The position numbers were made by a program, and so were the translations under genes. Of a stretch of DNA of 64,000 nt, positions 31,199 to 41,300 are shown one piece after another; positions within the stretch are counted from its first letter, which is position 1, and each line of letters starts with the position of its first letter. The notes beneath the pieces are model-generated. The model searched no databases. It was not told the origin of the DNA and worked only from the letters and a program-made list of their open reading frames with translations. Source of the stretch: Streptococcus mitis (lineage in GTDB: Bacteria > Bacillota > Bacilli > Lactobacillales > Streptococcaceae); NCBI RefSeq assembly GCF_009496155.1, contig NZ_WIJP01000013.1:4221-68220 (forward strand). Reading direction: 5' to 3'.

Positions 31199-34100
31199 TT
31201 ATTTTCCAGTGAAATATTTAACCGCCGATGCGAACAGGTGCTGGTCTTTATTTCCTGGGATATTTTGGAAAAGACCGTCCTCATAACGTTCTGAGTGGCC
31301 CATCTTACCGATGATTTGGCCATTCTTGCTAGTAATTCCCTCTATAGCATTTACAGAACCATTCGGATTGTACTTAGAGTCCATACTTGGTTTGCCGTTA
31401 AAGTCAACATATTGGCTGAAAATTTGTCCATTGTCACGGAGTTCCGCAAATTCCTCTGCTGTCACGACAAACTTCCCTTCACCATGTGAAACGGGAATAG
31501 CGTGGATATCGCCTACTTGCACACCAGCTAACCATGGTGAGTTGGTATTGGCAATACGGGTTTCCACCATCTTGGCCACGTGTTGGTTGGCATCATTGTA
31601 GAAGAGGGTTGGACTAGTACTAGTGGCTTCTTCAAAGTTCCCGTATGGAAGAAGACCTGATTTGACCAAAGCCTGGAATCCATTACAGATACCGATAATC
31701 AAGCCACCACGGACGATAAAGCTATCAATAGCTACACGCACTTTTTCATTGAGCAGGATGTTGACGATAAACTTAGCTGAACCATCTGGCTCGTCCGCAG
31801 CTGAGAATCCACCTGCAAAGAAGAGAATGTTAGCCTTGCCAATGTTGTCAACCATGGTTTCAACTGACTTGACAATGGCTTCTTTATTCAAGGTCACAAA
31901 TGGCACCAAGTTGACCTCTGCACCTTCTTTTTCAAAAGCTTTTGCTGAGTCATATTCTGAGTTGGTTCCTGGGAAGACTGGGATGTAAACCACAGGTTTT
32001 TCAACCTTTTCTTTGGCTTTAATCACAACATCTGATGCCACAGCTGGTACTTCAGCCAGTTCTTTGGCTTGGGCAAACTCTGTTGGGTAAACTTCTTCCA
32101 GTTTTCCTTGGAAGGCACTGTCAAGTTTCTGTCCATCTAGCTTCACACCGTTGACAAGAAGTGTAAAGTCTGAACTTGTTTGACCGATTTTCTCTACTCC
32201 AGCAATTTCTTCAGGAGATGTGAAGACAAATCCGCCTAATTGAGCTATCAAAGCCGTTTCAAGTTCAGGCAAGGTTACTTCTGCACCGATATGATTTCCA
32301 AAGGTAGCGAGAGCCAAACTTTCAACCACACCGCCGTATTTAACAGCTGAAGCTGCTGTTACTTTGTGAGCCTTTTGAAGGGCTTCAAACTGAGCAAAAT
32401 TAGACTTAATCAAGTCAAAATCAATCTCTGCTGAGAGTGCTTGGCCTGGAATGTAGTAGATATTTTCCCCAACAGCTTTAAATTCTGGAGAGAGCACATT
32501 ACGGCTATCTGCCGTCGTCACCCCAAAAGCGACCAAGGTTGGCGGTACTGTCAATTTTTCAAAAGTACCAGACATGGAGTCCTTACCACCGATAGATGGC
32601 AAGCCAAGCTGAATCTGAGCTTCGATAGAGCCTAGGAGAGCTGCTACTGGCTGACCAAAACGCTCAGCTTGCTTGTCCATGCGCTCGAAGTACTCTTGGT
32701 AAGAGAAGCGAGCCTTAGACCAGTTTGCACCAGCAGCAACCAAACGAGCAGTTGCTTCGATTACCGCATAGGCAGCACCGTGGTATGGAGACCATTCTGC
32801 AATATAAGGGTTGAAACCTTGAGCAATGACTGACGCAGTATGAGTCACACCGTGTTGAACTGGCAATTTCTGCACAGATGCCTCAGTTGGTGTGAGTTGG
32901 TAACGACCACCAAGTGGGTGATTAACCGTTGAACGACCAACCGAGCAGTCAAAGATGGTCTGCAAGCCTTTTTGACTCGCATGGTTCAAATCAGACAGAA
33001 CCACAAGGGTATCAGCTTCAAGCGTGTCAGCGCTTGTTGTACGTTCTTCTGGAAGCTTGACATTCTTGTCAACTACCTTAGCATCCACAACTACACGTAC
33101 ACCGTTTGTATCAAGGAAACGACGTTCCAAATCAACTATGGTTTCGCCATTCCAGTGCATAACAAGATTTGGTTTTTCAGTCACTGTCGCAACGACAACA
33201 GCGTCAATATTCTCTTTGTTACATTCGGCAACGAAGGCGTCTACGTCCTCAGGACGAACCACCACAGACATCCGTTCTTGTGATTCAGAGATGGCAATTT
33301 CTGTACCGTTCAAACCTTGGTATTTAAGAGGAACCTTGTTAAGGTCGATTTCAAGACCGTCTGCCAATTCACCGATAGCTACACAGACACCACCAGCACC
33401 AAAGTCATTGGATTTCTTGATAAGACGAGTGACATCGCCATTACGGAAAAGTCGTTGAATCTTGCGTTCTTCGATAGCATTCCCTTTTTGAACTTCAGCT
33501 CCAGCAGTTTCCACAGACTCAACTGTTTGAACCTTAGAAGAGCCTGTCGCACCACCGACACCGTCACGACCTGTTTTGCCGCCGAGCAAGATAATGACAT
33601 CACCCGCTTCTGGTTTTTCACGAACTACATTTTCCTTAGGAGCCGCACCGACAACGGCACCTAGCTCCATGCGTTTGGCTACAAAACCTGGGTGGAAGTA
33701 CTCACGAACGTAAGTCGTCGCAAGCCCAATCTGATTCCCGTAAGAAGAATAACCATGGGCCGCTGTTTTAGAAATGACCTGTTGTGGCAATTTCCCAGCA
33801 CGCGTTTCCGAAATCGGTGCTGTAATATCACCCGCACCTGAGATACGCATAGCTTGGTAAACGTATGAACGTCCTGACAACGGGTCACGAATGGCACCAC
33901 CGATACAAGTAGCCGCTCCACCAAATGGCTCAATTTCCGTTGGGTGGTTGTGAGTTTCATTTTTGAACATAAGGAGCCAAGGTTCCTTTACACCATTAAC
34001 ATCCACTTCGATTTCGACTGAGCAAGCATTGATTTCGTCTGACACTTCCAGATCATCCAAACGTCCATTGGCACGCTCATAACGACCGAAAATAGTCGCC

Positions 34101-34924
34101 ATATCCATCAAGGTTTGAGGTTTTTCAGAACGTCCCAACTCATCACGCATGGCAATATACTTGTCATAGGTCGCCTGCAATTGCTTTTGGAATTTAGAAG
34201 CTGAAAAGTCGATGTATTTTAACTCTGTCTCGAAAGTTGTGTGACGGCAGTGGTCAGACCAGTAAGTGTCCAAAACCTTGAGTTCCGTTTCAGTTGGTAC
34301 ACGTCCGATAGACTTGAAATAATCTTGGATAAAGAGCAAATCATCCACTTCCATAGCCATCCCTTGCTCAGCCTTGTAGTGGGCAAAGTCTTCTGCTGTA
34401 TAGCTTTCAAAGAAAGTCAATTTAGGAATGGTCTTGTCTGACTCTGAAAATTCCTGCTTAGCAATCCCTGTCGTGATGTCCTTGAAACGAGAATCAACTG
34501 GATTGAGCAAGTAGTTCTTGACCGCTTCCAACTCAGCCGCTTCAATATCTTTATTGACCAAGTAAAGTTGGGCTGTATTGACCGTTACATCACTCGAACT
34601 TCCCAGCAAAAGCAAGGCTTCCTGTGAAGAAGCTGCACGCTGGTCAAACTGCCCTGGCAAGCTTTCAATAGCAAAGAAAGCATAGTTGGCAAGATCCGCC
34701 TGCACAGTCGCTTCATCCAAGACATGGTCTGTCACCTGCTCAGAGAAAATGTGTTTCTCTGCAGGTGCAAACAGGTCCTCTGCCAAGTCAAATACATCAT
34801 ACACTTGCACGATGCGAATACTTTTCAAGCTTGAAAGTCCCAAGTTGTGTTGGAGCTCTCTAACCAAACTCTCTGACTTGACCTGAAAATCAGCCTTTTT
34901 TTCAACAAAAATACGTTTATCCAT
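31199..34924 (-). CDS. purL: phosphoribosylformylglycinamidine synthase
   Basis: A 1241-residue single-chain enzyme. The N-terminal and central part is the ATP-dependent synthase (MFKNETHNHPTEIEPFGGAA). The C-terminal class I glutaminase has the nucleophile region IGICNGFQALVKSG. It converts FGAR to FGAM with glutamine. ATG at 34924 (second of two codons) gives MDKRIFVEKK. It is 56 bases after purC in the same operon. Confidence 0.96.
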   Translation of the reverse strand: MDKRIFVEKKADFQVKSESLVRELQHNLGLSSLKSIRIVQVYDVFDLAEDLFAPAEKHIFSEQVTDHVLDEATVQADLANYAFFAIESLPGQFDQRAASSQEALLLLGSSSDVTVNTAQLYLVNKDIEAAELEAVKNYLLNPVDSRFKDITTGIAKQEFSESDKTIPKLTFFESYTAEDFAHYKAEQGMAMEVDDLLFIQDYFKSIGRVPTETELKVLDTYWSDHCRHTTFETELKYIDFSASKFQKQLQATYDKYIAMRDELGRSEKPQTLMDMATIFGRYERANGRLDDLEVSDEINACSVEIEVDVNGVKEPWLLMFKNETHNHPTEIEPFGGAATCIGGAIRDPLSGRSYVYQAMRISGAGDITAPISETRAGKLPQQVISKTAAHGYSSYGNQIGLATTYVREYFHPGFVAKRMELGAVVGAAPKENVVREKPEAGDVIILLGGKTGRDGVGGATGSSKVQTVESVETAGAEVQKGNAIEERKIQRLFRNGDVTRLIKKSNDFGAGGVCVAIGELADGLEIDLNKVPLKYQGLNGTEIAISESQERMSVVVRPEDVDAFVAECNKENIDAVVVATVTEKPNLVMHWNGETIVDLERRFLDTNGVRVVVDAKVVDKNVKLPEERTTSADTLEADTLVVLSDLNHASQKGLQTIFDCSVGRSTVNHPLGGRYQLTPTEASVQKLPVQHGVTHTASVIAQGFNPYIAEWSPYHGAAYAVIEATARLVAAGANWSKARFSYQEYFERMDKQAERFGQPVAALLGSIEAQIQLGLPSIGGKDSMSGTFEKLTVPPTLVAFGVTTADSRNVLSPEFKAVGENIYYIPGQALSAEIDFDLIKSNFAQFEALQKAHKVTAASAVKYGGVVESLALATFGNHIGAEVTLPELETALIAQLGGFVFTSPEEIAGVEKIGQTSSDFTLLVNGVKLDGQKLDSAFQGKLEEVYPTEFAQAKELAEVPAVASDVVIKAKEKVEKPVVYIPVFPGTNSEYDSAKAFEKEGAEVNLVPFVTLNKEAIVKSVETMVDNIGKANILFFAGGFSAADEPDGSAKFIVNILLNEKVRVAIDSFIVRGGLIIGICNGFQALVKSGLLPYGNFEEATSTSPTLFYNDANQHVAKMVETRIANTNSPWLAGVQVGDIHAIPVSHGEGKFVVTAEEFAELRDNGQIFSQYVDFNGKPSMDSKYNPNGSVNAIEGITSKNGQIIGKMGHSERYEDGLFQNIPGNKDQHLFASAVKYFTGK

Positions 34925-34980
34925 CAATTCTTATTCCTTTATTTCAGCTCTTGTAATGTTCCCAAGCGACCTCTAGGTTG

Positions 34981-35688
34981 TTATTTTAGTTCTTGCAACT
35001 TCTCCCAGACAATCTCGTAAACGTCTGTTAGTTCTCCCAATCCTCTACGGAAAACATCCTTGTCCATGTGGTTGCCATCTGCATCCCACAAACGGCAGTT
35101 ATCTGGTGAAAATTCGTCTGCCAAGATAATCTTGCCATCCTTATCAAAACCGAACTCTAGCTTAAAGTCAATCAACTTAAGCCCAATCTCAGCAAACCAA
35201 GTTTTCAAAAGTTCATTGATACGACGCGTTTCTTCCTTCAAGTAGGCAATCTGCTGGTCATCCGCAATCTGTAGGAATTTTACATGCTCGTCATTGATAA
35301 ATGGATCATCCAAATCATCATTTTTATAGTAAAACTCAACAATCGGAGTCTCCAAGGCGATTCCCTCATCCACACCAAAACGTTTTGAAAAGGAACCAGC
35401 AGTATAGTTGCGGAGCACGACTTCCAAAGGAATAATCTCAACCTTTTTATTGAGTTGTTCCGTGTCTGAAAGTTTCTCCACAAAGTGAGTCGCCACACCA
35501 GCCGCATTTAATTTCTCAAAAATAAAAGATGAAATCTGATTATTCAACACTCCCTTACCTGCAATCTGCTCCTTCTTGACACCATTGAAAGCAGTCGCCT
35601 GGTCCTTGTAAGTTGAAATAATAAGATTTTCATCCTCAGTTGTATAGATATTTTTAGCTTTTCCCGAATAGATTAATTGTTTTGACAT
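34981..35688 (-). CDS. purC: SAICAR synthetase
   Basis: A 235-residue enzyme. [19 protein letters not shown] is the N-terminal nucleotide site; [20 protein letters not shown] and [12 protein letters not shown] are the catalytic signatures. It joins CAIR and aspartate. It is the first gene of the purCLFMN transcript. ATG at 35688 yields the family start [10 protein letters not shown]. Confidence 0.96.
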   Translation of the reverse strand: MSKQLIYSGKAKNIYTTEDENLIISTYKDQATAFNGVKKEQIAGKGVLNNQISSFIFEKLNAAGVATHFVEKLSDTEQLNKKVEIIPLEVVLRNYTAGSFSKRFGVDEGIALETPIVEFYYKNDDLDDPFINDEHVKFLQIADDQQIAYLKEETRRINELLKTWFAEIGLKLIDFKLEFGFDKDGKIILADEFSPDNCRLWDADGNHMDKDVFRRGLGELTDVYEIVWEKLQELK

Positions 35689-35720
35689 TTTAAAGTTCGC
35701 CTTTCGTATTACTTGAGCAC

Positions 35721-35765
35721 ATTCTACCATAAAAAACCTAAAATTACAAGAATTTAAACGAATAA
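35721..35765 (-). promoter_or_regulatory. purC promoter
   Basis: TTGTAA (35744-35749), a 17-base spacer and TAGAAT (35721-35726) lie about 33 bases before purC. A CGAA-containing AAACGAATAAAT on the opposite strand just upstream of the -35, and GCGAACTTT in the leader, resemble PurR boxes but are imperfect. Confidence 0.6.
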
Positions 35766-35794
35766 ATAGTGGATATTTTTCAAAAATCGTAAAG

Positions 35795-35830
35795 AAAAAA
35801 CTGCAAGAAAAATCTTTCTCACAGTTTTAA
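35795..35830 (-). terminator. terminator after comB
   Basis: AAAACTG and CAGTTTT flank GAGAAAGA/TCTTTCTT-type pairing, followed by TTTTTTC on the minus strand. Confidence 0.75.
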
Positions 35831-35857
35831 AATCATTTAACTCTAAAAACACGAACA

Positions 35858-37207
35858 TTACTCTTTGCTCAAAAATTGATCCAAATAATAACGCAGGTAA
35901 CTTTTCTTGCCCGTAATCATCTGCAGGCGGCCTTCCACCCCGTAACGAAGTCTTTCAGCCTGCTCAGAAGTTAGATTAGTCTCCGCCTCAATTTTAAAGA
36001 AATTCCCTTTCTCAGTCTTAGTAGCTGTCGCATCAATACTTGTAATAGTAGAATCTAGGAAAAGTTGATTCTTGGCATCATGAGTCGTAGTATAGCGAAC
36101 AGAATCACCGACCTTGATTCTTGCTACATCTTTTGAACTGAGATAGGCTGTAATTTTGGCTTTCCCTTCTTTTTCCAAGGACGGATAGAGTTGGGCTAGT
36201 AGGGCACCTTCTGCTACCATGGTAGAAGTGCTGGTCTCAGGATTAAGATGAAGTACCCCATCCTCACTCGCCGTAATTTTCCCCTTGTCTAAAAGATTTC
36301 CCTGAACCTTCTTACCTGACTCCACCTCCAAGATTTTCTGGTCTAGAAGGGTCAATTCCTGACCAACCTTTGCCAAGTGTTGTAATTTAAGAGATTCCAA
36401 TTGACTGCTTAAGCCTGACGCATAGGCTTGCTGGGTACCTGAACCTGCATACTGAACACGGTAAGTAGCAAGACTGGATTCTAACTGAGAAAGCTGTGCT
36501 TCAACCTGCGCAACTGCTTGTGCCTTAGCTTGCGGATTTTCCTCCCCCTGAGACTTATAGAACTGGTAGAGAGAATAGGCTAGATTCTGACTGGCCAAGG
36601 AAGTACCTGTTTCAATAGCTGACTTAGCTGTCTGGTAATCGCGAATTTTAGCCTCTGTTTGGCTGATGAGGTTGCCGATTTCGGCTTGGGTTTGGCTAGC
36701 TGCTGCATTCTGGGACGCGATGGTCTCATTTTGTTGCGATGTACTAGCCCTAAGACTGCCCGCTTGGCTGAGGTAGTCACGAAAGGTGGCTTGATAGCCA
36801 AACTTATCCTCCTCTGGAAAGTGATTCTCCCCTTCTTGCAGACTCTTTTGCAAATACTCCAATTGCTTTTTTTGATCCTTGAGCATATCCAACTGACTAG
36901 CATAGGCCTCCGCTTGGACACCCTCTGCCCCTTCTTGATATTGAATCAACAGTTCTCCCTTTTTAACCAGCTTATTTTCTTCCAAATGATTGACAAGAAT
37001 GCGATTGTTGCTAGTTGACTGGATATTTGCAAGGATACGACTAGGTTCGACAGTCGCTCTAGTGGATAAACTCATCTCTTTCTCTGCAACAGTTGCAAAG
37101 CCAAGTAAAAACACGAGCAGAAGCGACATGGGGACAATCACTCGACTGGAAAAATTATGGTAACGACGATTATAAAACTCCGCACTTTCTAAAAATTCTG
37201 GTTTCAT
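35858..37207 (-). CDS. comB: competence-pheromone exporter accessory protein ComB
   Basis: A 449-residue membrane-fusion (HlyD-like) protein. One N-terminal transmembrane segment (about residues 22-40) is followed by an extracytoplasmic part with a long coiled coil (about residues 110-270) between two lipoyl-like halves. With ComA it forms the exporter of the competence-stimulating peptide. It lies 12 bases after comA. The length matches pneumococcal ComB. Confidence 0.96.
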   Translation of the reverse strand: MKPEFLESAEFYNRRYHNFSSRVIVPMSLLLVFLLGFATVAEKEMSLSTRATVEPSRILANIQSTSNNRILVNHLEENKLVKKGELLIQYQEGAEGVQAEAYASQLDMLKDQKKQLEYLQKSLQEGENHFPEEDKFGYQATFRDYLSQAGSLRASTSQQNETIASQNAAASQTQAEIGNLISQTEAKIRDYQTAKSAIETGTSLASQNLAYSLYQFYKSQGEENPQAKAQAVAQVEAQLSQLESSLATYRVQYAGSGTQQAYASGLSSQLESLKLQHLAKVGQELTLLDQKILEVESGKKVQGNLLDKGKITASEDGVLHLNPETSTSTMVAEGALLAQLYPSLEKEGKAKITAYLSSKDVARIKVGDSVRYTTTHDAKNQLFLDSTITSIDATATKTEKGNFFKIEAETNLTSEQAERLRYGVEGRLQMITGKKSYLRYYLDQFLSKE

Positions 37208-37219
37208 CCTCTCCTCTTT

Positions 37220-39373
37220 CTAGCTATTGACCAAATGGGCGTAAAAGCCACCCTGTGCAAGCAAATCAGCATGATTTCCTTCTTCAACAATCTTGCCCTG
37301 ATCCAAGACAACCACCTTCTCTGTCCGCTCAGCAATGGTCAAGCGGTGAGCAATGAAAATCAAGGTCTTGTCTAAAGCCATGAGATTATCCACAATCCGC
37401 TTCTCTGTCAAAATATCCAAACTGCTGGTCGCCTCATCCAAAATCAAGACAGGCGCATCTGTCAAGAGAGCACGCGCCAGAGCAATTCTCTGACGTTGAC
37501 CACCTGAAATTCCTGCCCCATCCGAAGTCAATTCTGTCTGGTAATTCAGTGGCATGCGCTCGATATCCTCCCGAATCTCTGCCAATTCGACCGCCCGTAA
37601 GATATCCTCTTGAGTCGTCCCCTCCTTGGCTCCAAGGAGAAGATTCTCCAAAATCGTTCCATTAAAGACATAGGGCTGTTGAGGCAGATAGTTGATATAC
37701 TGGCGCAGGGCCTTTTTATCAATCTGATTGAGATTGACACCACCCAGACTAATCTCTCCCTGACTTGGGTCGTAAAAATTAACCATCATCTTAGCCAAAG
37801 TCGTCTTACCTGACCCTGAAATTCCCACAAAAGCCACCTTAGAGCCTTGAGGAATGATCAAATTGATATCTGACAAGACATCTCGACCATAGCCATACTT
37901 GTAGGAAACCTGCTTGAAGTTCATCTCTCCCTTCATCAAGCTCAAATCCTCAACTGTTTTCTTCTCCTCAAACTCAGAAGCTACCAGATAAACCTCATTC
38001 AGACGGTTATTGGCAACCTGCGCTGTCTGAAGCTTTGTTTGCAGATTAATGATATTTTCCAAAGGATTGGTAAAGTAAACAAGCAAGGTATTATAGGTAA
38101 TCAACTGCCCCAAACTCATCTTGCCATCCATGACCAGAACAGCCCCCATCCAGAGAATTCCGACATTGAGCAAGAGATGGGCAACTTTTTTCAGAGCCTT
38201 TTGCTGACTCTCTGCCCGACTATAGGTAAAGGATTTTTTCAGATAATCCACAAATTCCTTGTCAATCTTTTGGTAACGCTGACTTTCACTGGTCAAAGAC
38301 TTGATAGTCTCAATACCATTGATGTCCTCAATGATAGAAGAAGACAGAACCGCATTGGCTTCCATAGTGTCCCGATTCATCTTTTCAAACGGCTTCATAA
38401 AAGCAAAGATAATCACTGTATAGATCGGAAGCGCCAGTAAAGTCATAAAAAAGAGATTGGTATTTTGTGAAAATAAAACAAGGGAAATAATGACAACCGT
38501 TGACACATCTAGAAAAATCGAAAGAATGGTCGAAGCCAGCGCATCGATGATACTGTTAGCATCTATAAAACGAGACACGATTTCCCCTGTTCTGCGTGTC
38601 GCAAAGAAGGACATGGGCAAGTGAAAAACATGCTTGATATAGGACAAAATCACATCAATCGACAAGCGTTGCCCCAAAACAAGTAAGAGATACTCCTGAG
38701 CGTAAGACAAGACCTGCTGGAGAATATAAACGATAACCAGCCCAATAGAAATAATCCCCAACGTCGAACGCATCTGATCTGGCACATAGGTATCAATGAT
38801 AGACTGCAGATAATAAGAACCCGCAATGTTAATCAAGGTTACCAAGAGTGTTGCCAAAACGATATTAACAATCAAGCCACGCTGCTTCACTAATATAGGG
38901 ATAAAAGAGAGCAAACCATTCTTTTGATCCTTATGAGGCTTGTAGTCTGGACTAGGTGCCATAAAAAGAGTCACTCCTGTCCATTCTTCCGCAAAGCGCT
39001 CACGTGGTAGTTTGGTCAATTTCACCCCAGGATCTGGATCGGCAATATGAATGCTGTCCTTGTCCTGCCCAGTCACCACATAGTAGTGGAGCAATTTCCC
39101 TTCCTTAAGCACATGGGCAACAAAAGGAAAAGTCAAATCTGGCAAGTCAAAGAGCGTCATGTCTGCTTTGATTGCTCGCGTCTCAAAACCAATCTCCTCT
39201 GCCACCTTGACCAAGCCCAAAGCCGTCGTACCATCCATGGTTGTCTTAGCCAATTCTCGCAAGTGAGCCAAAGAATAATAACTACCATAGTAGCCAAAAA
39301 CCATGGCTAATGAAGCTACACCGCAGTCCATCTGATCCACCTGCGGACGATAGTGACGTTTCCCAAATTTCAT
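37220..39373 (-). CDS. comA: peptidase-containing ABC exporter ComA
   Basis: A 717-residue exporter. The N-terminal C39 peptidase (QVDQMDCGVASLAMVFG, Cys17; histidine in LLHYYVVTG) cleaves double-glycine leaders. Six membrane segments follow, then an ATPase with Walker A GISGSGKTTLAKMM and signature ISGGQRQRIALARAL. It matures and exports CSP, and ComAB can also export other double-glycine peptides such as the bacteriocin candidates nearby (inference). ATG at 39373 (third codon of the open frame) gives the standard 717 residues and has AAAGGAG. Confidence 0.96.
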   Translation of the reverse strand: MKFGKRHYRPQVDQMDCGVASLAMVFGYYGSYYSLAHLRELAKTTMDGTTALGLVKVAEEIGFETRAIKADMTLFDLPDLTFPFVAHVLKEGKLLHYYVVTGQDKDSIHIADPDPGVKLTKLPRERFAEEWTGVTLFMAPSPDYKPHKDQKNGLLSFIPILVKQRGLIVNIVLATLLVTLINIAGSYYLQSIIDTYVPDQMRSTLGIISIGLVIVYILQQVLSYAQEYLLLVLGQRLSIDVILSYIKHVFHLPMSFFATRRTGEIVSRFIDANSIIDALASTILSIFLDVSTVVIISLVLFSQNTNLFFMTLLALPIYTVIIFAFMKPFEKMNRDTMEANAVLSSSIIEDINGIETIKSLTSESQRYQKIDKEFVDYLKKSFTYSRAESQQKALKKVAHLLLNVGILWMGAVLVMDGKMSLGQLITYNTLLVYFTNPLENIINLQTKLQTAQVANNRLNEVYLVASEFEEKKTVEDLSLMKGEMNFKQVSYKYGYGRDVLSDINLIIPQGSKVAFVGISGSGKTTLAKMMVNFYDPSQGEISLGGVNLNQIDKKALRQYINYLPQQPYVFNGTILENLLLGAKEGTTQEDILRAVELAEIREDIERMPLNYQTELTSDGAGISGGQRQRIALARALLTDAPVLILDEATSSLDILTEKRIVDNLMALDKTLIFIAHRLTIAERTEKVVVLDQGKIVEEGNHADLLAQGGFYAHLVNS

Positions 39374-39390
39374 ATTCATCTCCTTTTCCT

Positions 39391-39543
39391 AATACTCAAT
39401 GAAAATCAAAGAGCAAACTAGGAAACTAGCCGCAGGCTGCTCAAAACACTGTTTTGAGGTTGTAGATAGGACTGACGAAGTCAGTCACATATATACGGCA
39501 AGGCGACGTTGACGTGGTTTGAATTTGATTTTCGAAGAGTATA
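39391..39543 (+). repeat. BOX element (boxA-boxB-boxC) in the comA leader
   Basis: AATACTCAATGAAAATC starts boxA; there is one boxB (AAAACACTGTTTTGAGG) and the boxC end TTGATTTTCGAAGAGTATA. It lies between the comAB promoter and the comA start, so it is transcribed as part of the comA leader. Confidence 0.92.
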
Positions 39544-39562
39544 AACTCATCTGATAATACCT

Positions 39563-39631
39563 ATCTTACCCCAATTCCCAAACAAAAACTGGACTTCCTT
39601 CCCAAATGCACCTATCTACCTCCCAAATGCA
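39563..39631 (-). promoter_or_regulatory. comAB early-competence promoter with ComE direct repeat
   Basis: Two identical copies of TGCATTTGGG (39622-39631 and 39601-39610 on the minus strand) lie 21 bases apart, the spacing bound by ComE. A -10 TAAGAT (39563-39568) follows. This fits the known control of comAB by phosphorylated ComE. Confidence 0.85.
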
Positions 39632-39641
39632 CTTTTAAGAT

Positions 39642-39672
39642 AAAAAAATAGGCAGAACAAATGTCCTGCCTA
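39642..39672 (-). terminator. terminator after the circular bacteriocin operon
   Basis: TAGGCAGGACA and TGTTCTGCCTA pair around a short loop and are followed by TTTTTTTA on the minus strand. A closely related copy lies at 44455-44487. Confidence 0.88.
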
Positions 39673-39752
39673 GAAAATATAAGAATTCCAAGTTAATAAA
39701 ACCGAAATGATTTCGTGTCATTATTAAGTAAAGAAAAGAAATTTTAGTATTT

Positions 39753-40244
39753 CTAAAAACTATTTATAATAGACACTATAGCATTAAATAAAAATGGTAC
39801 AGAAAATACTACTGTCAATCTTAAATTTTTAAATCTCGCATAATTTGTTATCCCAATTAGTAATACTGTCAATATGCTGAAATAAGCAAACTTTATATCC
39901 GATGGATTAAATAAGTAACAAAGTAAAATGCTAAAACTTAAGGTTATATTTTTAGATAAAAGAACATCTCCAAAGTTCCTCTTATCCTTATCAAAAAATA
40001 ATGTAATCAGAAAGAGAGAAAATCCATATTCAATAAGAGTTGCTATAAATGTGAAAACAACAGAAATCACTGTCAATATTATTTCTATTTTAATTGTAAA
40101 AAGATTAGATAGTTCAGATAATTTATCAATTTGTTCATTTAAAATTCCCGACTTCATCAGTAAATCAATAAACAGATATAAAAGAAAAAGATAAATAATC
40201 AGATTCATTAACTTGTATAAACTATTATTTGTTTGAAATTTCAT
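39753..40244 (-). CDS. membrane protein of the circular bacteriocin operon (last gene)
   Basis: A 163-residue hydrophobic protein with about five membrane segments and no recognised motif. It is the fifth gene of an operon whose order (precursor, large membrane protein, SpoIIM-like protein, ABC ATPase, small hydrophobic protein) is that of uberolysin/carnocyclin-type clusters. The fifth gene there is thought to act in secretion or immunity; that role is inferred. It overlaps the ATPase gene by 20 bases. Very AT-rich. Confidence 0.7.
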   Translation of the reverse strand: MKFQTNNSLYKLMNLIIYLFLLYLFIDLLMKSGILNEQIDKLSELSNLFTIKIEIILTVISVVFTFIATLIEYGFSLFLITLFFDKDKRNFGDVLLSKNITLSFSILLCYLFNPSDIKFAYFSILTVLLIGITNYARFKNLRLTVVFSVPFLFNAIVSIINSF

Positions 40245-40821
40245 AAACCCGTCCTTCCTCTATTAAAATCCTTTGAGATTTGCTAATCAATTCTTGATGC
40301 AATAAATTATGAGATACATATATAATAGTAGAGCTTTCTTTCATGGAAATTAAGCGATTAGCAATCATATCAATACTTCTTGCATCCACTGTTGATAAGG
40401 TCTCATCAATAAAAATATAATCCCAATTTTTAGCAAAAATTAAGGATAAGCCTAATTTGAATTTTGTTCCAGTAGAGGCTGTCATATAGTTATCTCCGAT
40501 TTTGTTATCAAAAAAAGTATTAATTTGTTCTTTATCCTCAAATGATAGATGAATTTGAAAAGAATCACACAATAACTGCAAATTTTCTTCTATAGTGAAT
40601 GGAATACCCCCAAGCTGATTGGTATCAAGGTATAGTACATCTTTGGAGACACAATTCTTTAAACCACTATCAAAAGTCTCTAGCCCAGCTAAAAGTTGTA
40701 GAAGGGTGCTCTTTCCTGAACCATTCTCTCCTTCAACTCTGTAAATTCCCTTATCAATCTCGAGTGATATATTTTTCAGTATACATTTATCATAACTTTT
40801 GGATTCATTTTCAATTTTCAT
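40225..40821 (-). CDS. ABC transporter ATPase of the circular bacteriocin operon
   Basis: A 198-residue ABC ATPase. Walker A is VEGENGSGKSTLLQLLAGLE (about residue 33). The signature loop is degenerate (TASTGTKFKLGLSLIFA), Walker B is YIFIDETLS, and the H-loop is IYVSHNLLH. It probably energises export of, or resistance to, the circular bacteriocin with the adjacent membrane proteins. Start and stop overlap its neighbours (4 and 20 bases), showing tight coupling. Confidence 0.88.
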   Translation of the reverse strand: MKIENESKSYDKCILKNISLEIDKGIYRVEGENGSGKSTLLQLLAGLETFDSGLKNCVSKDVLYLDTNQLGGIPFTIEENLQLLCDSFQIHLSFEDKEQINTFFDNKIGDNYMTASTGTKFKLGLSLIFAKNWDYIFIDETLSTVDARSIDMIANRLISMKESSTIIYVSHNLLHQELISKSQRILIEEGRVYEISNK

Positions 40822-41300
40822 AATTTAATTCCCTCTATCAACGCTGCTAAAATTAATAAAAGATAAGAAATGATATACCATTTTAAATTACTTTTTATAT
40901 AAATAAGTATATTTTTAATTCCCCTATCCTTCAATAATCGGTATAAAAGATACTGACTCATACCTTGATACCAAATAAAATTCGGTATTTCAATAAGACC
41001 ATGAGGTAATATTCCTTTTATTGTAGCTACTATTCCAATCATCTGACCAGATATACCCAATTGTATTCCTAAAGATAGCAAATCAAAAAGTTGCAATAAG
41101 GGCGAAATCGGAAAACAGAATAGATATAGCAAAAAATTTGTAGAATTTGCCTGTAAAACTGTCAATGTAAATTGTAATTCCAGTTTCGGAGGTATAGTAG
41201 CAAAAGTCTCACTTTTTAATATAAAGCTTAAAAGTAAACCTAGTGAAAAACAGACTATACAAAATAACACATAGTAAATCAGAAAACCACTTTTTCTCAT
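40818..41300 (-). CDS. SpoIIM/DUF95-like membrane protein
   Basis: A 160-residue membrane protein of the stage II sporulation M (DUF95) type, with about four membrane segments and the family-like FPISPLLQLFDLLSLGIQLG and GILPHGLIEIPNFIWYQG. DUF95 proteins are a hallmark of circular bacteriocin clusters, where they take part in maturation, secretion or immunity. It overlaps both neighbours by four bases. Confidence 0.85.
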   Translation of the reverse strand: MRKSGFLIYYVLFCIVCFSLGLLLSFILKSETFATIPPKLELQFTLTVLQANSTNFLLYLFCFPISPLLQLFDLLSLGIQLGISGQMIGIVATIKGILPHGLIEIPNFIWYQGMSQYLLYRLLKDRGIKNILIYIKSNLKWYIISYLLLILAALIEGIKL

